Source: Parendozoicomonas callyspongiae (GTDB lineage Bacteria; Pseudomonadota; Gammaproteobacteria; Pseudomonadales; Endozoicomonadaceae). From it: 64,000 bases of DNA. Position numbers and translations under genes: made by a program. The notes beneath the pieces are model-generated. The model was not told where the DNA came from. It saw only the letters and a program-made list of their open reading frames with translations, and searched no databases. Every line of letters starts with the position of its first letter. Within the stretch, counting starts at the first letter, position 1. The DNA lies in the NCBI RefSeq assembly GCF_023502345.1, contig NZ_JAMFLX010000023.1:18526-82525 (forward strand), read 5' to 3'. Below are positions 7,388 to 15,535 of the stretch, piece by piece.

Positions 7388-10279
7388 TCAGGCAGATTCG
7401 ATAGTCTGCTTTTGCTCAATAGCTGCGTCATGACCAGTTATCTTCCTCTCCAAAGTAATCCAGTTGTCCTGATTAACAACAAGAGCCTGCAGTCGTTTGA
7501 TACCGGTATGGGCCTTTACAACATCAATGCCATAACGGGCCAGATCCACGGCATAAACAGATGTCAGTAGAGGGGTGAAACCCAACGCTTCAGCACTTTC
7601 CAGAAGCTGACGGGCATTGGCTGAGTCGACACTGGCAATTTCATCAATAGTAAACAGCAGTCGCTGATTCATGGCCTGTTTTTTGTCCATCATATGGCGG
7701 ATCAGATACATCAGGGTCAGTAGCTTCAGGGTGCTGCGGGTACCTGTAGAACCAGCATCGTCGATTTTGTCATAACGCTTCAGCTCGCCGTTGGCATCTT
7801 CAACTTCGAAAGAAACGGTGAAGATATCTGCCAGACTCAGCGATTCGCTGATTCGGCTGGCAATAATCCGGGTTGAAGCCATGGCTTTATCTTCATCAAT
7901 GCTGTTATTAAGAGCCGGCGCATCGAATGTTAATCCGGGCTGGGTTTCTTCCAGGAGTTGGCCCGTGTCTACGATATAGCGGATAGCATCATAGATTTCC
8001 TGCACCGGCTGCAGGTGAATCCGGAACTGTTTCAGGTTGGAAACCTTGCGGCGTGAAATGGAACGGTTGAAGCCATTCACTTCCCGCTCCAGGCGAAGGA
8101 AGTCCTGCAGAAAATCATTCAGAACGCTGGAAAGCTGCAGTATTGCTGTTTTACGATGATTCATCAGCATTTGTTCAGCTTCGGGACGGGCTTCCCAGTC
8201 TTCCAGCACTTTGCGCCATGCCGCTTCTTCCGTTGGTTCCGATTCAGCGGCCCGGTATCCGCGCAAACGGATATTGGCATAGAGAGACTGCATCTTCAGG
8301 GTGGCATCATGGGCAATCTGCCACTGCTCCCGGTACAGGGAAATACGGTCTTCCAGCTCGCGCTTGCTGAAATCTTCGGAAGGCTTGATAAGGTTTGGCC
8401 AGCCGTCACCAGGATTTTTCAACTGTGACCATTGATTGCTAACCTGTTTCTTCAGCTGGTTTTTTCGGGAAAACTCATCCCGTTGCTGCTCGTTGTCCCG
8501 ACTGAGCTGTTCCTGCTGTTCGCGCAGGTCTGCAATAACCTCCTCCAGCAGCTGAATCTCCTCCTTGAGCTCTGCTCGGTGCTGAACCCAGCTTTCATAT
8601 TCTGGAATGCTCTCCTGCCAGCGCTTCCAGTCAGCAACTTCTCCTTCCCTGCGGGTGATGGTACCACGAATCTGCTTGAGTTCTTCCTTGATTTCCTGAT
8701 GATCCAGCAGGGCACTGAGTCGCTGATCGAGTTCATTCAGGCGCAACTCTTCTTCTTCAAGTTGCTGTTGCAGATCCTGCTTGTTTTGAACCAGACCTCT
8801 GGGTTGTGGCAGCTCTGCAAGATGGATGCGATAGCCTTCTCCCTCAAAGGTATTGTCTTTTATGCGGGAGAGTAACAGTCTGGTCTCTTCTACCAGGTGC
8901 TGTTCATTATCAAGATCAAGAACCGGGTGATCATCTGTGACCGGCAACATCAACAGGCCTTCATTCATCAGCTTGCCCAGCTGAAGAAGTTCATACTCGG
9001 AGAAGTGACGGGAGAGCAGAGCCGCCAGGGTTTCGTCAGCCGTCATGGCTGCTTCCAGCTTTTCTATACGCTGTTCCTGTCGTGTCATCTCCTTGCGCAG
9101 GGAGTCCTCACTACCGCCGAGGCTGGCTACACCCAACTGTCCGCTGAGTTTTTCCTCTTTTGTCCGCAGCTGCTCAATATCGGCATTAACACTGTTAATG
9201 TCGTACATCTCGCCCAGTTCGGTGAAAGACCGGGCGCTCTTTTCATGCTGGTTAATACGCTCGATATATCGGGCTTCTTCTCGGTTTTTCTGGTCGCGGG
9301 TATGTCTGGCCTGCTGTTCTCTCTGTTTCAGCTCATTGGCTGTCTGCTGGGCTGAAGCGAGAACCTGCCCCAGTTCATTAAGGCGGGTTTTAATATCATC
9401 ATTCCACTGGTGATAGTCCTTTTCGATGCCGTTCTGTAGCGCAAATACCATTCCCGCAGCCTTCTCTCTGCGCAGGCTGGATTGTCGCAGGGCTTCAACA
9501 TCGGATGATGACGCACCAAGAGCATCAAACTCCCGCTTCAAACGTTCATATTCGGCGAAAACCTCTTCCTTTTTCTGGTGGAAGTTAATGGCGCCCTGCG
9601 CCATATCATTCGCTGAAAGCTGTGGTGAGAAAACATCCAGCAGGGATTGTTTGATCATCCCTGCATTAATTTCTGACTGGGTGATCAGGCTGACAAACAG
9701 GTTTTTGAAAACCTGGTAGCGACGAATACCCCCAACAGGAACCAGTCCGAGATTGGCTTTGGTTTTTTTCAGAACTTCGCCATGGCCGCCGCTGATCAGG
9801 ACTTCTACATCTTTGGCGTCGAGCAAAGTGACCTTTTCACCGGTCATGGCGATGCGCTGTCGCACATCGGCAAACTTCAGCGGCGTGCGTTCATCAAAGA
9901 AATGCCATTTATTGAACTGGCCACGATAGACAAAATGCTGGTAGCGGTGGCCGCTGGCTGCTCCCTTGCCGACAATGCCGAGCACCCATGGACCACTGGA
10001 TGTGGTGATCTGGGTCAGGATGTAGCTGTTGTCATAGGGGAAATAAAACTTGCGGGTGACATCCTTGGAATACTTCTCAAACCGGCTGCCCATCATATTG
10101 GGCAGAAAGAAAAACTGCAGGGCGTTAATTGCCGTAGACTTTCCCCGGTTGTTGGAACCAAAGAATGACACTGAACCATCCAGAGGTAGTTCGCCCCAGG
10201 CGTAGGTTCCTGACTGGATCAGGTAGAGCTGCGACATACCATGGCGGGCTGTCATTGGGCTTGAAGCCGTATCACTCAT
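7388..10279 (-). CDS. mksB: Condensin subunit MksB (MukB-like SMC ATPase)
   Basis: A 963-residue SMC-like ATPase, much shorter than MukB (about 1,480) and close to MksB. An N-terminal nucleotide-binding part carries Walker A GSNNRGKST at residues 41-49. Two long heptad-rich coiled-coil arms follow (roughly 220-400 and 480-760). The C-terminal head has a GSTGTRSTLKL signature-like segment and a Walker B LLFTIDEI. The ATG overlaps the mksE stop by 4 bases, so translation is coupled. MksBEF complexes act on DNA in the cytoplasm, in chromosome organisation or, with a fourth subunit, plasmid defence. The fourth gene is absent here, which favours the chromosomal role. Confidence 0.85.
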   Translation of the reverse strand: MSDTASSPMTARHGMSQLYLIQSGTYAWGELPLDGSVSFFGSNNRGKSTAINALQFFFLPNMMGSRFEKYSKDVTRKFYFPYDNSYILTQITTSSGPWVLGIVGKGAASGHRYQHFVYRGQFNKWHFFDERTPLKFADVRQRIAMTGEKVTLLDAKDVEVLISGGHGEVLKKTKANLGLVPVGGIRRYQVFKNLFVSLITQSEINAGMIKQSLLDVFSPQLSANDMAQGAINFHQKKEEVFAEYERLKREFDALGASSSDVEALRQSSLRREKAAGMVFALQNGIEKDYHQWNDDIKTRLNELGQVLASAQQTANELKQREQQARHTRDQKNREEARYIERINQHEKSARSFTELGEMYDINSVNADIEQLRTKEEKLSGQLGVASLGGSEDSLRKEMTRQEQRIEKLEAAMTADETLAALLSRHFSEYELLQLGKLMNEGLLMLPVTDDHPVLDLDNEQHLVEETRLLLSRIKDNTFEGEGYRIHLAELPQPRGLVQNKQDLQQQLEEEELRLNELDQRLSALLDHQEIKEELKQIRGTITRREGEVADWKRWQESIPEYESWVQHRAELKEEIQLLEEVIADLREQQEQLSRDNEQQRDEFSRKNQLKKQVSNQWSQLKNPGDGWPNLIKPSEDFSKRELEDRISLYREQWQIAHDATLKMQSLYANIRLRGYRAAESEPTEEAAWRKVLEDWEARPEAEQMLMNHRKTAILQLSSVLNDFLQDFLRLEREVNGFNRSISRRKVSNLKQFRIHLQPVQEIYDAIRYIVDTGQLLEETQPGLTFDAPALNNSIDEDKAMASTRIIASRISESLSLADIFTVSFEVEDANGELKRYDKIDDAGSTGTRSTLKLLTLMYLIRHMMDKKQAMNQRLLFTIDEIASVDSANARQLLESAEALGFTPLLTSVYAVDLARYGIDVVKAHTGIKRLQALVVNQDNWITLERKITGHDAAIEQKQTIESA

Positions 10280-11001
10280 TCTTCGTCCTCCATGACGGCT
10301 TCATCAGCTTGTTTCTGCGCCTGCTCTTGGTTCATTTCCTGAGCTTGTTCGGCATCAGCTGTAACCTGTTCCGCGGCGGCCAGGAATCTATTGATGGGTT
10401 TTAAAAAACGGATATGGTCTTCATCAGTGATCAGACACATTCCGCGGCGAGCCATCCACTCTAAAAGGTTGGAGACAGAGTCATAGGATGACAGTTCTGC
10501 CTGCTGGTAAAGATCAGCAAAATGACGCCGTGTGTCGTCCAGAAGCTGAAGGGCAATTTTCTCACCGGTGATGGTGGCGGCCGGGTCGTAATTATTATCT
10601 TGTAGAAAATCTATCAGGGTGAAAATCAGCAGAGCCACCTTGCGGCTCATAGTCAGTGACTGGCTGGTGGTGCTGTCCGGATAGGTAAAGTAAAAGAAAC
10701 CATCCGGGTGATAAATCAGCTCATAACCCAGCAAGCTAAACAGTGCTGTGTAGCTGTCACGATGTTGTTCCAGCTCTTTGTAGAGCGGGAACTGATCCGG
10801 ACTGTCGACAGAGAGATGTACCCCTTCCCTCAGACGGGTGTAAATCTGGTGACTGTGAGGCAGTTTCTCTGCCAGAGTTTCGTCCAGAATTAATGGGCCG
10901 GTTATCGCTGGTTCCTGATAACTTTCCATGATTTCTGATGTGTCCGTTGTCTCTGGCATCTGTTGCTGCTGAAATTCAGCAGTATCGGGGTAGTTATTCA
11001 T
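10276..11001 (-). CDS. mksE: Condensin subunit MksE
   Basis: A 241-residue small subunit of the Mks condensin. The part from about residue 30 to 205 has the winged-helix-type pattern of MksE/MukE. Examples are LREGVHLS, a YHPDGFFYF segment and LLEWMARRGMCLI, followed by a short DEDHIRFLKP motif. The last 35 residues are a Gln/Glu-rich tail. In known complexes this subunit binds the kleisin and DNA. It lies 17 bases after mksF and overlaps mksB by 4 bases, which fixes it as the middle gene of an F-E-B operon. Assignment rests on position and on short sequence patterns. Confidence 0.8.
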   Translation of the reverse strand: MNNYPDTAEFQQQQMPETTDTSEIMESYQEPAITGPLILDETLAEKLPHSHQIYTRLREGVHLSVDSPDQFPLYKELEQHRDSYTALFSLLGYELIYHPDGFFYFTYPDSTTSQSLTMSRKVALLIFTLIDFLQDNNYDPAATITGEKIALQLLDDTRRHFADLYQQAELSSYDSVSNLLEWMARRGMCLITDEDHIRFLKPINRFLAAAEQVTADAEQAQEMNQEQAQKQADEAVMEDEE

Positions 11002-11018
11002 TACGGTATTTTCTTTTA

Positions 11019-12281
11019 TTAGGTATTCGCAGCTTCTTTGCGGGCCAGAGTCCGCCGCTGCATGGTAATCAAGTGAGTGTCGGTTTCATACTGACGCGCC
11101 TCTTCAGCAACAACTTCACCTGCCAATATTTCACTCTCATTAGTCAGCCGGGTCATAAACTCCAGCAGTTGCCGGGTGTCCAGTTGGGGGTATTGCTGAA
11201 TCAGCCAGTCCAGGCAGTCTTGAATGGGAAGGAAGGACAGCGCGGCTTCTTCCACCATGGAGTAGGTGACAGGCTCTGGACCTGAATCCTCTGACGCCTC
11301 AGGAATATCGAAGTGTGGAGATTCCAGTACCGACAGTTCACTCAGATAAGCGATCAGAGAGTTATCAGAATCGGTCAGGCTTGGGCGGGAACGTCCAATC
11401 AGCTCAACTCCATTTGGAGAGCAGGCATATTTAAACTTATTGCGTCGCATTTCTGCGATAGCAATGGAAGCACCACGGGTTAATGATGAATTCTGCTGGA
11501 ATCGGCGATAGATAGGCTCCAGCAGTCTGCTGCAGCGATCAATACTGCGACGCAGGGCCGAGCGCAGGTCCAGCAGTCGATAATTCAGTTTCTCCAGGCG
11601 GGCAATGCCTTCAAAGCCGATGGTGTGACGGGCCTGTTCCATATGGTCGAGCAGCTGATGCTCAATGCTTTTCAGGGTGCGTTCATAGTCGCCCTGCACA
11701 TCAAGCATATCTGCTGCCGGACGGACATAATTATTCCAGGCATCCAAGGCCAGACTGTAGCGGGTTTTCAGGGGTATATCGCGGCTGGAGTTTTTTGCAT
11801 CTTCAATGATGCGCATAATGGCCTGCTCATTCTGTTGCAGCTCACGATGCACATCCCGGAATCGTCTGTCCAGCTGACTGGTATAGCGGCCAACCAAGTA
11901 GCTGTCTCTGGCTGCCAACCCATTTCCCAGAAGATGAGTCAGACGGTGCAAGTCGTCTATCTTGGCTTTCAGGCTGGCAGAAAGACCCAGCTGCTGCTGG
12001 TCGGTAATCAGTTCAATAATATCCAGTATGGTGGGATTCAAGTCATACTGGTTCTCTGCGCGGGCAACCGGAATCAAGAGTTCCTGCTGGCACAGTCGGG
12101 TAAATAAGTCGGTCAGCTCACCGCCGTTATCGTCATCACTTGATTCGTTTAAATGAATGGTGCGCGCAAGATCCATAAATTCCCGTGAGGAGAAGCTCAG
12201 GGAACCGTATTGATTATGCAGGGCACTGATAAGGTCGATATGGCTGAGAAGGGTACGGAGAAACTTCCTGACGTACTCCAC
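11019..12281 (-). CDS. mksF: Condensin kleisin-like subunit MksF
   Basis: A 420-residue mainly helical protein, first gene of the operon. It starts at a GTG (12281) preceded by GGATGA. The N-terminal winged-helix-like part (about 1-100) and a long helical middle (about 130-290) fit a MukF/MksF kleisin that bridges the two SMC heads. The C-terminal part ends in LARKEAANT. No gene for the nuclease subunit MksG/JetD lies next to it: upstream is a Yip1-family membrane gene on the same strand after about 100 bases, and downstream of mksB is the convergent uraA. Confidence 0.8.
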   Translation of the reverse strand: MEYVRKFLRTLLSHIDLISALHNQYGSLSFSSREFMDLARTIHLNESSDDDNGGELTDLFTRLCQQELLIPVARAENQYDLNPTILDIIELITDQQQLGLSASLKAKIDDLHRLTHLLGNGLAARDSYLVGRYTSQLDRRFRDVHRELQQNEQAIMRIIEDAKNSSRDIPLKTRYSLALDAWNNYVRPAADMLDVQGDYERTLKSIEHQLLDHMEQARHTIGFEGIARLEKLNYRLLDLRSALRRSIDRCSRLLEPIYRRFQQNSSLTRGASIAIAEMRRNKFKYACSPNGVELIGRSRPSLTDSDNSLIAYLSELSVLESPHFDIPEASEDSGPEPVTYSMVEEAALSFLPIQDCLDWLIQQYPQLDTRQLLEFMTRLTNESEILAGEVVAEEARQYETDTHLITMQRRTLARKEAANT

Positions 12282-12384
12282 TAGTCATCCATTTTGTTCG
12301 TGAAAATAAATGGGTAAGTTAGCAGAGTTCGTCAGGGCTATAAACCGCAGAAGTCACGGTTTATAGAACCATTTGTCTGCCGGT

Positions 12385-12984
12385 TCAATGCATAAAAACC
12401 GGGCCGAAGCCGATCTGCCAGGCCATGGCCGAGGCAACTTTCATAACTACCAGAAGTACCAGCCCGGCACAGACGAGAGACGTGGCAAACATAAAACCCC
12501 GTTCAAAGGAGATACCCATGATATGCGGCATGCCAATGTAGAGCAGATAAACCGCATATGCTATTCCAGCCAGAATTCCGAACAGTGTCAGTGGCAGGGA
12601 AGGGTACAGTGCCATCAGTCCACACAGATAAAGAGGTGTGGCGACATAGGCGGCAAACATAATGCAGCGTTGGTAGGACGGAGCTGTCCCAAAAGTTTTT
12701 GCCATCCAGTGGGTAAACATGCCCATGGTTATCACTGCGCCAATAATAGCCAGATAAGAAATCAGGCTCATAGCCAGAGCGCTTCCGACAGTCAGGCGGA
12801 TGGGGTCAAGGCCGGTTAGTGACCACCCCACATGAGTCGCTCCAATTAATGAAGCAACACCTGGAATAGCCGCAAGAATTAGCAGGTGCCAGATATAGTC
12901 GTGACCGCGATCCCGAATCTCGCCATTGATTTTGTCCCATTCGCTGTGGGGGTGGGACAGCAAGCCAAGAATGTGATGCAACAT
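12385..12984 (-). CDS. Yip1-family inner-membrane protein
   Basis: About 199 residues with five hydrophobic segments and a conserved-looking start, HHILGLLSHPHSEWDKI, typical of bacterial Yip1-domain proteins. I chose the ATG at 12984 because a GGAGGT lies five bases upstream; a further in-frame ATG upstream has no such signal. The biochemical role of the family in bacteria is not established. It is divergent from another small membrane protein gene, with a dyad in the shared intergenic region. Confidence 0.7.
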   Translation of the reverse strand: MLHHILGLLSHPHSEWDKINGEIRDRGHDYIWHLLILAAIPGVASLIGATHVGWSLTGLDPIRLTVGSALAMSLISYLAIIGAVITMGMFTHWMAKTFGTAPSYQRCIMFAAYVATPLYLCGLMALYPSLPLTLFGILAGIAYAVYLLYIGMPHIMGISFERGFMFATSLVCAGLVLLVVMKVASAMAWQIGFGPVFMH

Positions 12985-13107
12985 AAGTACCTCCATATAG
13001 CTGCAAGGCCTCAAAAATAGTCCAAATCCGCTGGAGTAGAGGCAAAAGGCTATGGGCGCTATAGATCGATATTTTTATATTCTGAACAGATCTATGCCCG
13101 CCAAATA

Positions 13108-13137
13108 ACTTATACAAAATTATTCTAGTGTATAAGT
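13108..13137. promoter_or_regulatory. Inverted repeat in a divergent promoter region
   Basis: ACTTATAC (13108-13115) and GTATAAGT (13130-13137) form a perfect 8-bp dyad separated by 14 AT-rich bases. It lies between two divergent membrane-protein genes. This is the geometry of a dimeric regulator's operator, or of overlapping -10 elements. No matching regulator gene is adjacent. Confidence 0.45.
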
Positions 13138-13183
13138 ATTGGTTTTCTATTTACCGAATAAGAATATCTGTGTAGGAGGTACC

Positions 13184-13741
13184 ATGAAGCAGCACCACTA
13201 TATGTTCGACTATTTAGACGACTTACAACACGCCTGCGCAGATCTTGAGGAAATGGGGATAGAACACAGGAATCTTCATGTTGCCCATAACAGCCAGCTA
13301 TCGCTGGATAAGAGACATTTAAATGGTATGGGGTACTTCCACGACAACGATATGGTGCATTCGGCACTTAGAGGCTTTCTATTTGGAATACTGGTGGCGG
13401 CTTGCACAGCCTTTTTACTAAGTACATGGCTCGGCCACTTGGAAGTGGGCTTTATCGTGACAGGATTTGTCACACTTATTATGCTTGGTTTCAGTACCTG
13501 GGTTGGAGGGTTAATCGGTGCCAGTCACGATAACTGGCGTTTGGCTCCTTACCATGATCAGCTCTCTGCAGGCAAAAGCGTATTGATAGTTGATGTCGAT
13601 TCAGAACAGGAGCAGATGGTAACCCGGATGATGTCAGCCATGCACCGCGAAGCAAGTCATACCGGCGAGTCACCAACCGGAGAATCACCCTTTGAAGGGG
13701 GATGGCATCTGCGGGAGAAAGAGATCAAACAGGTCGCCTGA
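13184..13741 (+). CDS. Small membrane protein, function unknown
   Basis: About 185 residues. The ATG at 13184 follows AGGAGGT at the right distance, so the 15 codons available upstream are not used. The N-terminal 60 residues look like a small soluble domain (YLDDLQHACADLEEMGI). Then come two hydrophobic segments (about 66-92 and 93-118) with a GGLIGA turn after them, and a soluble tail with VLIVDVDSEQEQMVTRMM. This arrangement resembles membrane proteins with a short general-stress or DUF1269-type fold, but I do not recognise a named family. A duplicated THTGESPTGESP-type stretch lies near the C-terminus. Confidence 0.65.
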   Translation: MKQHHYMFDYLDDLQHACADLEEMGIEHRNLHVAHNSQLSLDKRHLNGMGYFHDNDMVHSALRGFLFGILVAACTAFLLSTWLGHLEVGFIVTGFVTLIMLGFSTWVGGLIGASHDNWRLAPYHDQLSAGKSVLIVDVDSEQEQMVTRMMSAMHREASHTGESPTGESPFEGGWHLREKEIKQVA

Positions 13742-13788
13742 AGCAAACAACCTGGCGGTTGTCCTTGTCGCTACTGGGATCGTACCAG

Positions 13789-13834
13789 CCCCGATATCTC
13801 ACGATACTCATCATGACATATCGGGGATTTTTTT
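13789..13834 (+). terminator. Strong Rho-independent terminator
   Basis: CCCCGATAT (13789-13797) pairs with ATATCGGGG (13818-13826), followed by ATTTTTTT. It ends the small membrane-protein gene and may also serve the convergent small gene that ends at 13847. Confidence 0.8.
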
Positions 13835-13846
13835 AGCCTTGTGGTT

Positions 13847-14152
13847 TTACAAACCGGTAAAGAAGGTCTGGTTCGCTGACAATATAAACATGCTTTCAAC
13901 TCCCTCAATAGGGTGTGCATCAAGATCAGTCTGGTAATCAAACAACCAGACAGCATGGGCCTTATCAGCAGTCGATGAAGCAAAACTACGGATCTTGGAG
14001 AGCAAACCTGCATCAATTTTAGTTAGTCGTACACCCATCAGGGAGACTGCAACCAACAAAAAAATCCAAAGGCCTTTGGGGAATGATGGTTTCCGTCTGT
14101 TCTTTTTATTTCTCGTCATGGTGAGAATGGAGTTGGAGAACATAAGACCTGT
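13847..14152 (-). CDS. Small hypothetical membrane-anchored protein
   Basis: A possible small protein of about 100 residues. It starts MFSNSIL or, a few codons later, MTRNKKNRRK. A basic stretch is followed by one hydrophobic segment (GLWIFLLVAVSLMGV) and a soluble tail of about 60 residues. The polarity (positive N-terminus, one membrane helix) and the neighbouring shared terminator favour a real gene. No clear Shine-Dalgarno is seen, so the start is uncertain. I recognise no family. Confidence 0.4.
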   Translation of the reverse strand, partial: TGLMFSNSILTMTRNKKNRRKPSFPKGLWIFLLVAVSLMGVRLTKIDAGLLSKIRSFASSTADKAHAVWLFDYQTDLDAHPIEGVESMFILSANQTFFTGL

Positions 14153-14294
14153 GTACTGCAGAGAAACTGAACAAAAAGTGTATGTTTTGTGACTGCTATA
14201 TTTCTTAGCTGAAATCAAACTTTTGATTGAAAGTGGTAGGTAGTCCCCGTGAATCTGGTAACTTTTGTTTAGTGTTGTTCAAAAGATTGTATCT

Positions 14295-15512
14295 ATGGTG
14301 ATATCTCCAGAATCCTTGTTAACTCCGGACCAGCTGAAAAATCCTGTTCAGCTCTATGAAAAATTGAGAGATATGGGGCCTCTTTTCTACGATCCGGTGC
14401 AAAAAAACTGGGTGGCTACCGGAGCTGATATTGTGAACCAGATTTTGCGCCATCCCAATATCAGCTCTAACCGTGATGGTCTGGGCAATATTCGCTATGG
14501 CGAGGAAAATGCTAGACAGGTTAGTGAGATAACCAGCGGTATTACCAAGTCGATGATCGGGATGGATCCTCCAGAGCATACCCGGTTGAGATCTATGGTC
14601 TCTCATGTTATGGCTCGCGATCGTTTGCCGGTATGGGAGCCAGATATCGCCAACCAGTTTCTTAAGCTGCTTGATCCTTGTTTATCTAATGGAGGCATGG
14701 ACTTTGTCAGTGAGCTTTCCGAGCCATACCCCACAGAAGTGATCTGTGAACTGTTCAATATTCCAGACAAACGAAGAGATGGTTATCGCAGGCGTACCCA
14801 GTTGTCAGTCAGGTTCTTTGGGCAGAGTCTGGAAAAACTCAGTGTTGCCGAAACAGCTGAATCAACGGCTGCACTGATGGGGAATAGAAAGCTGCTTACT
14901 CAGCTGTTGGAAGAACGTTGTGAAACTCCGGAACATGATCTCTTAAGTGAGCTGGCGGAAAATATTCGCAACGGTGACTCCAGCCTGAAAGAAATGGCGG
15001 CCATGGCCAACCTGATCGTTGCTGCCGGGCATGTGACAACGGTTGACCTGCTTGCCAATGGTGTTTACCAGTTACTCAAGCATCCTGATCAATGGCAGTT
15101 GCTGGTTGAAAATCCGGAGCTGGCTCCATCGGCCAGTGAAGAGATTTTGCGTTATGATTCATCTGTTCCGTTTACCATGCGTAAAGCTGGTGAAGACTTG
15201 GAGTTTGAAGGTGTTCAGATAACTAAAGGAAGCTTTATCGCTGTTGGGTTAGGGCCAGCTAATCATGATCCGGAAGTTAACCCAAACCCTGAAGAATTTG
15301 ATATCACACGAAAACATATCAGGCATGTCTCTTTTGCCAGTGGGCCACATGTTTGTGTGGGAGCTAATCTTGCACGGCTGGAAATGCAGATTGCGCTGAA
15401 AGCGTTAGCGGAACGAGCCCCGGACCTTAGGTTTGCAGAAGAACCAGAGCCTTATAAGAAAGCTGAAACCCTCATGTTTAAAGGGTTTCATGCATTACCG
15501 TTAATTTGTTAA
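14295..15512 (+). CDS. Cytochrome P450
   Basis: A 405-residue soluble bacterial P450, counted from the ATG at 14295; a TTG ten codons upstream is possible. The heme-ligand loop FASGPHVCVGANLAR places the cysteine at residue 354. The K-helix ExxR is in EILRYDSS. The I-helix reads AAGHVTT (residues 243-249). The usual (A/G)GxE/DT acid is Val247 here, which is unusual because the acid normally helps proton delivery. No ferredoxin or reductase gene lies next to it, so electron partners must come from elsewhere. The substrate cannot be deduced. The gene converges on the Amt-GGDEF gene. Confidence 0.85.
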   Translation: MVISPESLLTPDQLKNPVQLYEKLRDMGPLFYDPVQKNWVATGADIVNQILRHPNISSNRDGLGNIRYGEENARQVSEITSGITKSMIGMDPPEHTRLRSMVSHVMARDRLPVWEPDIANQFLKLLDPCLSNGGMDFVSELSEPYPTEVICELFNIPDKRRDGYRRRTQLSVRFFGQSLEKLSVAETAESTAALMGNRKLLTQLLEERCETPEHDLLSELAENIRNGDSSLKEMAAMANLIVAAGHVTTVDLLANGVYQLLKHPDQWQLLVENPELAPSASEEILRYDSSVPFTMRKAGEDLEFEGVQITKGSFIAVGLGPANHDPEVNPNPEEFDITRKHIRHVSFASGPHVCVGANLARLEMQIALKALAERAPDLRFAEEPEPYKKAETLMFKGFHALPLIC

Positions 15513-15535
15513 AAAGCCTGAATGTGCAGGGGTAA

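Noticed and set aside
7388..12281. Wadjet plasmid-defence system
   Set aside because: The JetD/MksG nuclease gene is missing from the visible neighbourhood.
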